DNA of 64,000 nt from Ifrita kowaldi (GCA_013398055.1 VZRS01012040.1:704214-768213), one strand, 5' to 3'. Shown: positions 24,701 through 36,968, numbered from the stretch's first letter. The notes: a model not told the origin generated them from the letters alone. Numbers and translations: made by a program.

Positions 24701-25435
24701 ATACAATCATTATTTTTGCATACATACAACCACTAAAGTTTTAGGGTGCACAAAGCCCAGGTTACATTGGCTCCTAAATAACGATGACATCTGGACAACT
24801 ACAGTCATTAATGACACTGATGAAGTAGCCTGGGTCATACCTGTTGCAGTAATCAACTACAGACTCTCGAGTTGTAAAGAGAGCCTCCTCTCCTTTCTTG
24901 GCCTTTGCCCATTTAGAATCCAGGAGGCAATCCACAGCTTTTGAGGCTAGAAGAAAAAATGGAATTAAAATGTATTAAAATTATTTTCAACACTTAAGTC
25001 TACGTTCCTTGAACCACAATGATCAGTCTGTTCTGGTGATGTTCCACATCCTTTCAATCTTTCACCTAAGACTAGTCAATATTCTGAAATATATTCCTCT
25101 TGACAACACACACATTTAAATCACAGAGTGAAAAGTTTATTGCATTTACTCCAGGCTAGTGAGATTAATTTTATGACTTCCTAATAACTTGGTAAGTTTT
25201 CAAAACCAAACTCTAAGATCAGTACTTATTAGATGAAGTACTATTAATAAAAATAAAACAGCCTCTCCCACCCTCCAAGTACAATGTTCAAAGGAACCTT
25301 AATTCTCTAGTTAAAAGCAACCCTACCAATAAAATAATCAACTCGGTGACCCATCATGTTGGTGGATTTTGTTGGACAGTTGAAGCGTAAGTATTTAGCA
25401 ACAGCCTTCTCCTCCTTGAATGGCTCACCAACTTC
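18331..25435 (-). CDS. SEC62: SEC62, ER translocation protein and ER-phagy receptor (exons 2-8)
   Basis: Seven exons join in frame to 388 codons plus stop: 25435-25327, 24946-24841, 23825-23615, 21948-21856, 19825-19765, 19469-19350 and 18797-18331. With the 12-residue exon 1 of mammalian SEC62, which is missing here, the protein would be 400 residues; human is 399. Sec62 sits in the ER membrane, binds the Sec61 channel with Sec63, and helps short or weak-signal precursors post-translationally. It also serves as a receptor for recovery ER-phagy. Visible landmarks, numbered as full length, are a conserved N-terminal domain, a Lys/Glu-rich segment from about 95 to 154, two membrane helices near 196-219 and 230-258, the conserved HHFWFLPNL block, an acidic Ser/Asp/Glu tail, and the LC3-interacting motif FEMI within NDFEMI near the end. 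The gene is complete except for exon 1. Confidence 0.97.
19180..19445. promoter_or_regulatory. Intragenic CpG-dense block covering SEC62 exon 7
   Basis: About 260 bases with frequent CpG dinucleotides and high GC span the first part of intron 7 and most of exon 7, while flanking introns are AT-rich. It could be a secondary CpG island, an alternative promoter or a locally GC-biased patch. No initiator or transcript evidence is available from sequence alone. Confidence 0.5.
19350..19469 (-). CDS. SEC62: SEC62 exon 7
   Basis: A 120-bp exon, acceptor CCTCCCTGCTCAG and donor GTCG|GTGAGT. Thirty-nine whole codons encode the rest of membrane helix 1 (IAVIAATLFPLW), the short lumenal loop PAEMRVG, and the start of helix 2 (VYYLSVGAGCFVASILLLAV). 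Both ends are in the phase required by exons 6 and 8. Confidence 0.97.
19765..19825 (-). CDS. SEC62: SEC62 exon 6
   Basis: A 61-bp exon between a GTTGTAG acceptor and a CTTG|GTAAGT donor. It encodes VYVWIYDPVHFKTFAMGLVL, which leads into the first membrane helix and matches the human segment with only conservative changes. Confidence 0.96.
21856..21948 (-). CDS. SEC62: SEC62 exon 5
   Basis: A 93-bp exon, phase 0 at both ends, acceptor TCCTCAG and donor GAG|GTAAT. It encodes 31 residues including TPGTPKKKET and the KFKLEPHEDQVFLDGNE block, the last cytosolic stretch before the membrane. Confidence 0.97.
21960..22145. repeat. AT-rich low-complexity tract in SEC62 intron 4
   Basis: Nearly pure A/T sequence with runs of alternating TA (for example around 22004-22018). 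It is a simple-sequence region with no other recognisable identity. Confidence 0.8.
23615..23825 (-). CDS. SEC62: SEC62 exon 4, Lys/Glu-rich
   Basis: A 211-bp exon, acceptor TTTTGTTTTAAG and donor AAG|GTGAGT. It encodes LLKKQFFHRALKVMKMK and then a long lysine and glutamate-rich stretch of KKEKEK type. The phase joins exon 3 by an Arg codon split AG/A. In mammals this segment belongs to the charged cytosolic domain that contacts ribosomes and Sec63. Confidence 0.97.
24841..24946 (-). CDS. SEC62: SEC62 exon 3
   Basis: A 106-bp exon after the polypyrimidine acceptor TTTTTTCTTCTAG, ending AACAG|GTATGA. It encodes SKAVDCLLDSKWAKAKKGEE and ALFTTRESVVDYCN, close to identical to the mammalian N-terminal domain. 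Confidence 0.97.
25327..25435 (-). CDS. SEC62: SEC62 exon 2
   Basis: A 109-bp exon, acceptor CACTGTAG and donor ATTG|GTAGGG. It opens in phase 0 with EVGEP and continues through KEEKAVAKYLRFNCPTKS and NMMGHRVDYFI. This is exactly where mammalian SEC62 resumes after its 12-residue first exon. Confidence 0.97.
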
Positions 25436-28400
25436 CTACAGTGGGAAAAGTCAAAAATTATTAATACAGTTTTAAACACATAAGAAAACCACTCATTTGG
25501 GCTTAAAAAATCAGGTATTGCAAAGTCTTCATTATTTCACAGCAATATATAAATAACAAATAAAATATAAAGGATGTGAAAATAGGTCAAGTCATTTTTC
25601 CTGAGAACTTTCTGTCTACGTGAAGCAAAAAGCAGGAAATCTTAAGTTAGATGAACTGAAAGTAAGGAGTACAAACTCCTTTAGCAGATCTGTAGGAAGA
25701 GCAAACTAAAGGAAGGCCTAAGAGGAAAGCAGTGCATGGGAAGCTGCTTAAGGCACACAGCTGGGAGGGAAACAGTTGTGAAGCTGGGAACAAAGAAAAA
25801 ACAGAGTGAGGAATGAGTGTGTATGAAATGACAGCACTGTAGGCACCCTGACAGAACACAGAGCAGCCCAGATTTCACATGAAAAGGAGAAAACCATGTT
25901 GAAAAGAAGCTGAAAGATTTGGCTAGAAAATTTCTTTGCTGCTGCTTGACTACAGAATGAGACTTTAGATCACCTTTGAGGAGATTCTTCCAATCTACAG
26001 AGTGGCACAACAGGATAAAAGCACAGCAGGATGAAATATGAACATCAAAACCAATGTTTTATTGAAAGGGAGCCCTTAGTCTGCACACATTCACAAATTA
26101 TGTGCTTTTACCACCTTGCAGAGAGGTAACAGAACTCTGAGATGTGTAAGGCAGAAGGATGGAGATGGGCATTTTCAGCTATGTAAAATTAAGATCTAAT
26201 ATTTAGAAGAAGGGAATGGAAGAACTTTCAAATGTTCCTTCTTCACAAAAACATATCTGAAAAAAACATAGGTTGGGATATTAAACTGACTAATGCTAAC
26301 TTCCTCAAAATTCTTTTCCAAAAGGTTTAATTCTCCAACACTCCACTTGTGGATCAGTAACACAGAAACACCATGACAGCTTTCCACACTGCCGTGCCTT
26401 TTCTGTACCCGTTCCTCTCACGCTGCCTGAAGAAAGAGATTATATAAGCCACAGACCAGATTGGTCATTTACAGGAATAAAAGTTTCAGAGTCTATTTAA
26501 AGACCTAATTTTCCTAAAGGTCAATAAACATATACAAGCTCCATTACTGTTTTTAAGATGTATAATCATAATCTCATAAGCAGCATGTTAAATGGAAATG
26601 CAAGGTCAAATAGATGTGGTTACACCAGAACAAAAGCTTCAGATGGTAAGAGTTGTTAATTTTCAACAGTTTGAACAGCTAACTTTCAAAACCAACTGGT
26701 TAATGAGTATCCTTCTAGAGGAGATTATTGCTTTTCCTATCTGAGAATTTTGAAGAGAATAATACAGACACAAGGTATCCAAATGACCAAAAGACTCCAT
26801 AGCTGTTAGTTCTGAGACTTTAAAAAAAAGTCTAAATGCTCCATATGAAAGCAGAAATATGCTCACTCACCAGTTAGTTTCAAAAACGTGTCCCCAAGTT
26901 AGGCCAGATGATCCTACCAGACCTCAAATGGACATTACCTCCTTCTGCATGTTCAATCCTTTTTTTTTTATTTTTAAATGTTAACAATCCGTATTGAACA
27001 TCAGATAAGGAACTATTCCCTGACAGTGTGTGTATGTACATAATTTATGTTTGGTGGTTTCAGATCTCCTCTTATACAGTACAGTTGTACCAATAACTGT
27101 AAATCAAACCAAACCACCAAACTTAGTACCAGAGTAATTTAACAGCAACAAAAGGAGCTCCAATGCACTGAAATAAAACGAGTGACCGTGTCCCATCACT
27201 ACCACATGGCTAAGGCACCAGGAAACTGGGGACTGCAGGCAGCAATTGTGTGTGAAATGCTGCTTTTCTAGTCATTCCTATCAGCAAATGAAACTTGGAA
27301 CAATTCACAGGGCAAATGTTCTTCACAGCACAGACAGTAAAACAGTCAGAGATATTCGCATTAGTGTTAATTCCTCTGCTAAGGTGGTTTTTCTCTTTCT
27401 TCCTAAAATATTTATGATCCTGCTGGGTCATGTGATGCACTACACAGGCAGGGGCTGGCACCAGCAGATTTTTTTTATTGCTCCTTTTTCTCTATTGCTT
27501 TGTCCACGAGGGATAGTTTCATAACAGCCCAAACAAAAAAGCTTCCCTGTGAGAGAGACTGCGACAGTTTAACTGAGCTCATTATGAGAAAGTGTCCCCT
27601 GCAATTTAATCCCCATTTTTCATCCTATTTTCATCCCTTTGTTTGCAGAGCCAGGCTTCTGATAAAATATGAAAATAGATGACTGACAGATAATAGCATT
27701 ATATTCCATCAACAAATGAAATCAACCAAAGTGCCGGCAAGTTCATTACCCTGAGCACAACTTTCAAAAGTTGCAGTTCAATCAAATTTTGTGTTCAGTT
27801 GTAAAAATAGCCCAAACTCAGGCACCTGAAGCCTCCTTAGAAATTTAGGAAAAGATTATACAACTTAATCAAGGGATAGTTCTGAAAAAATTACAAAGCT
27901 TTAAACCAAGTAACAAAGTCTTAAGAAGAGCATGAAAATTTCCTGCTATTTAAAGTTTCTTTTATAGGAAGGACAGAAAGATTCAAGAAACATCTTGTGT
28001 AATCTATTTCTAGAATGCTGTAGAATGTTAAAATTCTATGATTAAACTATTATAAAATAATAAAACAATAGGGTAATGCCAAATACTTCTGCTCTTCATT
28101 TTGTTTTAGACCCTTAGATCTACTTTAGTTTTGTATATTGAAAAATGCATGTTGTCACTAGACAGCATGTAAAATTTAGAGATTTACAATCCCTGGTAAT
28201 TTACAAACTCTGGCCATTAAAAATAAAATCAAACCAAATTTCTTATTTGTATAGACAGAAGAACTCCACCTACTGACAGGAAAAGTAGTGCTCAGCCTAG
28301 TGACTTGCTAGAAATACAAAGACATTTTAATTTTTTAAGAATAATTCTCAATCACAATTCTGCTCTTTATGAATTCATAAAAGGACACTGAGATTTGCAA

Positions 28401-31400
28401 ACCCAGGGACCTTCCAGACCCACTGAAGTGAAGGGAAAATCCTAATCAAATTTACCATTATCTCCCAAATCAAAGTACAGCACAGTGCCTTCTGGACTTC
28501 AATACATTGATGTAGTTCCCAGTTAAATCAGCCCCCAGCTGGGACTGCAGCACCAGAGGGGCCTGAACACATCACAAATAACATCTGAACTCAGCTATTG
28601 AAACCAGTGAGCCCATGAGCTTCCTTCTCCCCCTCAGCTCTACCCAAGCATGACTTATTCAGGTTTTCCTACTCCTGGAACACTTAATGGATGACAAAAG
28701 GGCAGAGCACATTTCTGGTTTGAAAATTGCACTCATTTTATTCCCTCTTTGCATAACAGTTGCAAGAAGACAGGTATGACCCAAGACAGGACAATTTCCT
28801 TCCACAACCTGGTAACATACAGAAATCAGAAGAGTAAATGATGAGTGTCACTAGCAAGACAAATTATTCCATGTACAGACAAATGCATTACAAGGATTTA
28901 TGCTCCTCTGTTTCAAAGGGGTCATCAAAATTCTTTTATTTCAATGAAACAAGTATCTAGTTGATTTCTTTGCTCTTAGATTTTCAGAACACCATCCCTC
29001 AAAGCAGACTGCTGAAGCCTAATAGTTTATACAGTTTTCAGATAAGGAAAAGAAGAAATTTAAGCACATTTATCATGTGGTGCCTGTTTTTCAAGCTGAG
29101 AGGCTACGTCAAAAATGACACTCTGTCAGCCCAGGTTCCATTCCACACACTTCTCCTCATTATAAAGACACTACAACTGCATTAGCCTACTCTTCTCTTC
29201 TCTGAAAGTGCTGAGCACATCACAGCTTTGGCTGAACTGCAGGATTATCTTTTTCCCTTCCCTGTTGACTGTGAGGATCTCAGAGTGGATGTTCTGTGGC
29301 AGGGGAATGGGTGATGCTGAGATATTTGTACTTTGCCTAAAAGAAAACAGCACGCCATAGACATAGAAAAACCATACAAATTGGAGAGAGCTGGGGGGAA
29401 ACAAACACACCAGGGTGTTAGGACTTGCTCTTAGAACTTCATCTCCATTTTCTTCAGTGACTAACAAACATAAACTTGCCCGACTTCTGCACTGATGACC
29501 AGTACAAGGACTGCCCCAGGTCTCTTAAAAGAAACTGTGGCAGAGCCATGTGGAGAAACCAGTTCTTCTGGATTACCATGGCCGTATGCTGGCTGCAAAA
29601 CATTAACTTTTCTTTACAGAAGAAGATCAGTAGATGTTTTTCAGTGCAGTACATATTATGAAAACAGAAGTATCTGGTTTTTTCCCTCTTTATTTTCAAC
29701 CATTGCTAATTTTTTTGAGCAAAAGCTGTAAACATACAGGGTTCTAAAACAGATCCAAGGAGCAATGTACAGTATTTTGAAGCCAAAACATGCCAGCTTC
29801 AGTCCCCTTTCAGGCCAGCTGTTTTGACTTTTTCCCTTCCCACCTCCAAAAATGTAACTCAAGATTTCCAAAAGACTGATTCTTGCTTTAATGACAACTC
29901 AGGCTGCTACTTTTAATTCCCATTTTTCTACTTACTTTTGCCTCCTTGATCTTTGTTTCTTCCTCCTCTATTAGCTGATACCACTCAGCTTTCAAAGACG
30001 TAATTTAACTAGTCTCCCTTGTTATCATCCCACTCGTCTTTACTAGAATTTATGAAGAAAATAAAGCCAAATGGGCAAGCTGGACTAAACTATGCGTTAC
30101 TGGAAAACCATTGCATTGCCCTTTCTGCAGAGCCTTTTCAGAGCCATTCACACAAAACTGCAGCACAGGAGCAGCAATGCAGCTGTTGCATTTTCCTTGC
30201 AGCAGAACCCAAATCATGACAGGACACAACTGTAGGCTACAACAGTTAATGATTAGTAGATGTCCTTCATCAGGAGAATCTCAGAGCTTGAATCAAAGGA
30301 AAAAAGTCAACAAGGAAAGTACCTGTCATTAATGGCGCTGATGCCACCTCAGCCATCAATTTGCAGTGAGACATTGACACCCGAACTGCCCAGAAGCTGT
30401 TTTCTCTGTTTTCAGGAGCAATATTTATGCACATTAACATTTCTGGAGTGGAGGACACAGCACCAAGGGGCGACGCAAGCGCTGTTAATCCTAATGCAAA
30501 GACCAGCCCAAAACCTGACATGGGCAGACTAAAACTGTGGAATGCAGCCAAGGTAATGAAAACGTAATGCCTATTTAACAGTCAAGCTGCAGAGCTGCCA
30601 GCACAGTGCCACGTGTTACCCGGCCCAACGCCTGTCAAAGGAACCAACGCTGAACATTTTGTGGTTAAGTGAGTATTTCAGGACACATATGGAAAAAAAT
30701 ACAGTTCCAAGACATGAAATAGCTTTGATCAGGTTGCTGGAGTAACAGGCATTCAAAGCCATCTCCCATCTTTAGAGATGTGTTTTGTCTGAAATGAAAA
30801 GATTAAACTAGCCATTAGACAACATATGTTGTTTTTCTTTCAGTAAATCCTTTATACACAGCAAACATTCTTGATTTCAGACATCTGAATCACGTGGGAG
30901 CCACTGGGTAAGCAATCTGCATCCTACAGACCAGCCTCCTTTCACTACTGCATGTCTGAATTAATCTCTGTGTTGATTACAATTAAATTACCATCAGGAA
31001 TGACACTTAGAGAATTTTACCTCTAAAATGTCTTTGTTCAAACTTCTGAAGTTAAAATTTCTGCAACTTTTGCAACTTTCAGAGGAAGAGTCTAAGCTAT
31101 GCAACACACATTGGGCAATGTGTCTTTTGATGAAAGTGCATTCCATAAAACACATCCTTCCTGTGACTGCTTCCAGTGGGAAACACAGAGTGGGCTAGAC
31201 AGAACTTTGAACTATTTTTTGAGCCTTTTCTCATGTCTAGCTTTCTGACCTAACTACCACAGTTCTAATCTTGATGGCAGGCATAAAATCCTGTAAAATT
31301 CATTCCAAATGCAGGTTCTGTGCCCGTGGTTTTTCTAACTGAACTCCATTACATCAGCCTGTTCCACAGCTAAATATGCCAACTTCTCCCAAGAACCTCA

Positions 31401-33197
31401 CTCCTGTCAAGAAATACAGCTCTGTTTAATGACAGCAGGGTATTCAGATGTCAGACTTGCGTGCAGTACGATAAATAATCTCTTTAGGGGGCCAACATCA
31501 CCTTAAATTAAGTACACACTGCTGAAACACTTGAAGCACCTACGAATAAAAATCCCACACTTCATTTTAAAAGAAGACACTCGCAGCATGAGCCTGAAAA
31601 TGTGATAATCATACTGCAAATATGCCAGTAAAGTTCAAAAAGCTTAAGAAAACCGAAACCCAAAACCAATTACCAAGAAAAATATGAGTTGTTTTATTCA
31701 CTGACCAATGAAGATCGCCCCTTGGGCATTCACCAGTATTCTTTGTTCACTGTCTTGTCTTCCCACTGTTATTGACCTACACTGGGAACCTATGAAGATA
31801 CACATTTATTTGCATAATTATATCACAAATTTAGGCCACGACCTTAAGTGTTAAAACCCAGACACCGATTTAATTACTAACAATCTGGGAAATACTTTCC
31901 CTGCTAACAGGCTGGAAATTAAGCATGTGCTTAACTGCCTGCAAGACCACAGCCTTGGGTGTCATACAAACATTAAATTACATTTAAATTTGGTTTGACG
32001 GATGCTTTATTGAGCTGTTGTCATCCTTGGAAAGGGACAACCTATAAAAATCTTAAAAAGAATAATTCTGCAATGTTTTACAATAACTCATTGAATGCTG
32101 TGATGGACAGAGCTCATTCAACAAGATTTTGATTAATTACTCCTTGCATTTCTCCCCTTGCCTGGCTAATTTGAATTACACGGAAAAAAAATGAACCTTT
32201 ACAAGTACAGGCAGATCTCCATCTTCCTGGGGGAAGGGAAAGTGGGCTGGGAAAAGGAAGGATGAGAAAGGAGAGAGGGCAACCAAGCAGAAGGGTGACA
32301 TACGAAGCATGCATTGTTGAATGGCTCTGTGATCTCTCTCGTGAATATTATCTGCTCTTACAGCACAGTAATAAACCCCAAACAAACACTATTTAGGCTG
32401 AGTGTTGATAACACATAACAGTAACGAGCGTTATTATCACTGATACTGTAAGTACGCCCAAAACGTGCACTAAAAGCTCCGTAAAACTCCCTGTAAAAAT
32501 TGCGCCTTGACATATCAAACTCCCAGGTAAATGAAAACACGGAAGCAGCCCTCAGTTTGCCTCTCAGTGCCACTACACAATTATCACTACATTTTAACAC
32601 GACCTCAAAGCTGATGAGGTCTATTTTTAGGCGTGCCTGTTTGTTTATGTTTTCCAGACACAAATTTCCTTTCCTTCCCGCATCATTTCCTGGTTGGGAC
32701 ACATTTGCTTTTAAGATGCTTTTACCATCTGTCCCACGTCTCTTGCTTACGATCCCTGGGCCGGACACGCTGGGTGAAGGTGCCGCTCTCGGGTGTTTTG
32801 GTGTTACCCGCACTAAGCTATTGTTCGACACTGATAACGGGGGAGATTCTGAGTGTAACACGGCGATCAAAAATAGGGAACAGCTCCAAATCTCATTTTT
32901 TGGTCATGGAGAGACGAAGAACTTCTGAGGGCGCAGAGCCCATAGGGATGAAGCGGGGGCGCCTCTGATGTGCCGAGGGGCCCCGCCGGCCGCCCCTCAG
33001 TCCCGAAACGCTCCTACCTGAGCTCCCCCGCTCTGTGTTCACAGCGTTTATAAATCTGCTAGAAAATTCTGAGGAAAACCTGCCAGCCCTGGCTCCCGCC
33101 CCGGCCTGAGGGGCTCCCGGTGCCCCGAGACTGGGGCGCTCTCCTCCCTCACCGCGGGCCGCCCGCAGCCGCCGCCTCGCAACAGCGTCGAGCGGGA
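25436..33197 (-). other. SEC62 intron 1
   Basis: About 7.8 kb of non-coding, AT-rich sequence between exon 2 and the CpG island. No exon, RNA gene or recognisable repeat family was identified. The open frames present are short and carry no family-like motifs. Confidence 0.7.
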
Positions 33198-33332
33198 NNN
33201 NNNNNNNNNNNNNNNNNNNNNNNNNNNNNNNNNNNNNNNNNNNNNNNNNNNNNNNNNNNNNNNNNNNNNNNNNNNNNNNNNNNNNNNNNNNNNNNNNNNN
33301 NNNNNNNNNNNNNNNNNNNNNNNNNNNNNNNN
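33198..33332. other. Assembly gap (135 N) expected to contain SEC62 exon 1
   Basis: A run of 135 N lies within the GC-rich SEC62 promoter. The expected first exon (start codon, about 12 codons, then a donor) is found on neither flank, so it most probably lies in this gap. Gap size may be an estimate. Confidence 0.8.
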
Positions 33333-33440
33333 CCCCGCCCCTCCGCCAGGTTGTCCCCGTCCGCTCCGCCGGTGACGCGCGCGGGGGGGGGCGGTGGCCT
33401 CGCGAGAGGCGGCGGGAGCGGGCGGAGGGGCGGGCAGGGG
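33333..33440 (-). promoter_or_regulatory. SEC62 CpG-island promoter
   Basis: Extreme GC and CpG density upstream of SEC62. It contains GC boxes (CCCCGCCCC at the gap edge, GGGGCGGGC near 33428), a TGACGC half-CRE near 33373, and CCTCGCGAGA at 33398-33407, which matches the palindromic TCTCGCGAGA promoter element at nine of ten positions. These fit a broad housekeeping promoter. The exact transcription start is not visible because of the gap. Confidence 0.7.
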
Positions 33441-33474
33441 GCGCGCCCGCAGCGCCTCCGCCCATCACTGTCCC

Positions 33475-33790
33475 CCCGCCCCTCAGCGCTTCAGGGACCC
33501 GTCTTGGTCCCTCACCGCCGCGTCGCGGTTCTTCACCGTCCCCTCTCCGCCCCTCAACACCTCATCCCATCCCGGTCCCTCAGCGCCTCATCCCGCCTCA
33601 GAGCCTCGGTCCATCACCGACCCGCAGCGCCCTGACTCGGTCCCTCAATCCGCCTCATCTCGCCTCAGCCCCTCATCCCGCCTCGGTCCCTCATTCTCTT
33701 CATCCCGCTTCAGCTCCTCACCACCTCCCTCAGCTCTCATCACCGCACCTCGGCCCCTCAGCTCCTCACCGCCCTGTCTTCACAGCCCCC
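33475..33790. repeat. Degenerate CCTCA-rich simple repeat upstream of SEC62
   Basis: Dozens of CCTCA/CCCTCA/CTCATCC steps repeat irregularly, giving a strongly C-rich plus strand. Most of it reappears in the second copy of the 503-bp duplication. The frames it opens are compositional artefacts. Confidence 0.75.
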
Positions 33791-34084
33791 CCGTTACAGA
33801 ATCACAGAACTCTTAGAGCCAGAAGGGAGCTCTGGAGATCATCCAGTCCAACTCCCCTGCCAAGGCACGGTCATCCAGAGCAGGTGGCACAGGAGCGCGT
33901 CCAGGTGAGTTTGGAATGTCTCCACAGAGGGAGACTCCACGAACTCCCTGGACAATCAGTTCCAGTGCTGTGCCACCCTCAATGTGAAGACATTAATCCT
34001 CATGTTGAGGTGGAACTTCCTGTGGTTTAGTTTATGGCCATTGCTCCTTGTCCTGTCACTGGGCACCACTGAAAAGAGCCCCTC
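33582..34084. repeat. 503-bp duplication, copy A (ends at the single N)
   Basis: Identical to 34086-34588 except for at least three single-base differences: TCATCC/TCACCC, AGGTGGCA/AGGTGACA and CACAGAGG/CACAAAGG. Copy A ends immediately before the lone N at 34085. Confidence 0.95.
33797..34084 (-). mobile_element. CR1 LINE 3' fragment (copy A)
   Basis: The plus strand reads as an antisense CR1 tail: an AGAATCACAGAA start, a GATCATCCAGTCCAACTCCC block, CAGTTCCAGTGCTGTGCCACCCT, and later a CTCCTTGTCCTGTCACTGGGCACC block. These are standard landmarks of avian CR1 3' ends. The element is 5'-truncated, as most CR1 copies are. Confidence 0.85.
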
Positions 34085-34085
34085 N

Positions 34086-34588
34086 AGCGCCTCATCCCGC
34101 CTCAGAGCCTCGGTCCATCACCGACCCGCAGCGCCCTGACTCGGTCCCTCAATCCGCCTCATCTCGCCTCAGCCCCTCATCCCGCCTCGGTCCCTCATTC
34201 TCTTCATCCCGCTTCAGCTCCTCACCACCTCCCTCAGCTCTCATCACCGCACCTCGGCCCCTCAGCTCCTCACCGCCCTGTCTTCACAGCCCCCCCGTTA
34301 CAGAATCACAGAACTCTTAGAGCCAGAAGGGAGCTCTGGAGATCATCCAGTCCAACTCCCCTGCCAAGGCACGGTCACCCAGAGCAGGTGACACAGGAGC
34401 GCGTCCAGGTGAGTTTGGAATGTCTCCACAAAGGGAGACTCCACGAACTCCCTGGACAATCAGTTCCAGTGCTGTGCCACCCTCAATGTGAAGACATTAA
34501 TCCTCATGTTGAGGTGGAACTTCCTGTGGTTTAGTTTATGGCCATTGCTCCTTGTCCTGTCACTGGGCACCACTGAAAAGAGCCCCTC
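34086..34588. repeat. 503-bp duplication, copy B (starts at the single N)
   Basis: Begins on the base after the N at 34085 and repeats copy A from its first to its last base, then runs on into unique sequence. The geometry is that of two overlapping contig ends placed side by side. Confidence 0.95.
34301..34588 (-). mobile_element. CR1 LINE 3' fragment (copy B)
   Basis: Same CR1 tail as in copy A at an offset of 504 bases. It shares the truncation points, so it is a copy of the same insertion and not an independent one. Confidence 0.85.
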
Positions 34589-36968
34589 AGCCCCTCTCCC
34601 CCCTCAGCCCTTGACCAGCCCTTGACCTTGCTCCAGCTCTGACCGTAAAAATCCGTGTTAACTTTTGTTCCACTGAAATAGGGTGTGAGGCCTTAAAGAT
34701 GCTCAATACAGCATCTTTGTTAGCTGGTACATATTTAAACAGACTCATTGCTCAGACCTCCTCATATACTTAAGAATTAGATTCAGAAAGCAACCTATAT
34801 AAAGCAGAAGGGCCTTTTGCTAGAGGTTGTCCCACATACTTGTGCTATAAGGTCACTGGAGTTAGCAAAGCGTCTAATTATTTATCCTGGCTCTGTGTTT
34901 CCAAACCACACCCTGACACTTTGGGATGGAAAAGTATGTGCAGTGCTGCATCGTCTTGTCCAGTCCCCTCAAATCTTGTTGCCCCGTTCCGTTCCTATGA
35001 TTTGGAACCTCTCAGATTGAAAATTGGGCAATTAAGAACATAAAAACGCTTCCAGCAACGTATCTGCCCCTCAGTTTCAGTGCCAGGTTTTGTGCTCTTT
35101 CTGGTACGACATCTTTTTCTGTTGAATGTTTTCCTTTTGCTGTTGCTGGGCAGAAAATCTATACAAGTTACAAATTAAGCTGACTGACTGCAGAGTGAGT
35201 GAACTAGAAAAGTGTAATTCAAAAGATGAACTTCTAGGTAGAGGGAATTGAAGTTTTTATGGTTACAATAAAACAACGCCTCGTAAAAACTAGGCAGACT
35301 GCATTTATTAAGAAATACATGCTTTAAGTTGGCAATAATTTTAACAGTTATTTCATGTGCTTGACTTACAGTAACATAAAAGCACATCTGACATGGAGGC
35401 TTTCTTGCAGAAGAAGTTTCAGCCATCTGTAACTTACAGATTGCTAATAATACACGAGGGCTGCAGGAAGGGGTTAGACACGGCGTAGCTCTGACCCCTC
35501 TGCTCTCCCTGCATAGGCAGAAGCGGAGCTTCAGCTGTAAAACTCTCCCTGCTCCGTGGGAGATGCACTCTGGCCTCCTCTTGAAGGGTGCAATCACCTC
35601 CTGATGGGTCATCATCCCTCATACTTCTACTTTCAGGATCTTTTAAGGTCTTACTCCTCTATGCCCTCTGTCTCTTTGAATCTATTGCTGATTCACAAAC
35701 CCAACTTTAATGCTTAGCTCTTCCTTTTGCAGGTTTTTTGGCATGGTTTGTTATCTGCAGTACATCAAGCTGTTTGCTGCCAGAAAAGCACCTTGGATAT
35801 CTGGTTAATCTCTTTTTTTTTTTCTTCCTACAAAAATTTTAATTCATCCTTGAGAAGGAGGTTTTATTTATTTTAATTGAAGGAGCTCTTCTCAGGACAG
35901 CTGGGCATGGACCAGCACAGGGAACAAACCCACCACTTCAAGCAGATGTCTAAGAAAGGATTGAGGGATGTAAAATGGACAAGGAAATGTGTAAGGCACT
36001 GGATGGTGAGTTCCTACCACTCTGGAGCACAGAGCAGATCATGACTGAGTTGCACATGGAACAAGTTTATTCTCAGTCATCGGTATGGCAGAGCAGGAGA
36101 GAAGCAAGTGGCTGAATTCCAAGTAAGCCATGGAGTGGAAATGAAGGTTCAAACAGCTTGTGTTTAAGGTTAGTGTCTGTCAGCTGTGGGGCAGGCTGCA
36201 AAAAGAAGCATTTCAGAACCAGGCAGTGAAGTCACAGCTCCTAAAGGGCCAAATGCCATTGTGATTAGAGTAGATTCAGAGCTACTGTTGAGAAGGATGT
36301 TGCATACTAGTGGAGTGGTTTCCTCTTTCAACTGAAGCCAAACCAACAGCATTTCATTAACGTCTTTTCCCTCTTCTTTACCCCAGTTGTGTGATCTAAT
36401 ACAGCAGTATGGATGCTGGAAACTTGGCTGAAAAACCAGCTGGATACTTTGATGGAACAATAAAGCATCATGAGCTACTATTAAATATAGACATCACCTC
36501 TGTTTGTCTGTGTGACCCTGGAAATAAAGGAATTATCCCGAATTTGTTATTGCTTTGTTCCTATGCTCTGCTTTAGGTATCTTCTCTCGGCCCCCAGGGC
36601 AGGACACTGAGTTAGGTAGTGTTTTGCTCTGTGGTACATATTTTCTTATACCCTTATATTCACTTATTCCTGTCAATTTATTGGCCTTTTTGCTATGTCT
36701 GATTGCTTTGGGTTCAATCACCCTGGATCCATAAAATGATGTGGGGTTACTACAACTACAGACACACCAGGAAGACAAGGCCACATGCTGGCAATGGAAT
36801 TACTGGCAAGCATGTCACTAATTACCTGGGGAGTCACACAGCCTTCTGCGAAACAGCTGGAGAGACACTCAAAGGCAAAGCAAGTGCCAGTTCTGGAAAA
36901 ACTTGCAAGAAGCTTATCCTCTGGACCCACAGGTAATCCTGGATTTGGGGGAGGGAGGGGAGAATACA

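Noticed and set aside
33120..34320. Plus- and minus-strand frames rich in Ser, Pro and Arg around the gap
   Set aside because: They run through N bases, the CCTCA-rich simple repeat and the CR1 tail, and one recurs only because of the 503-bp duplication.
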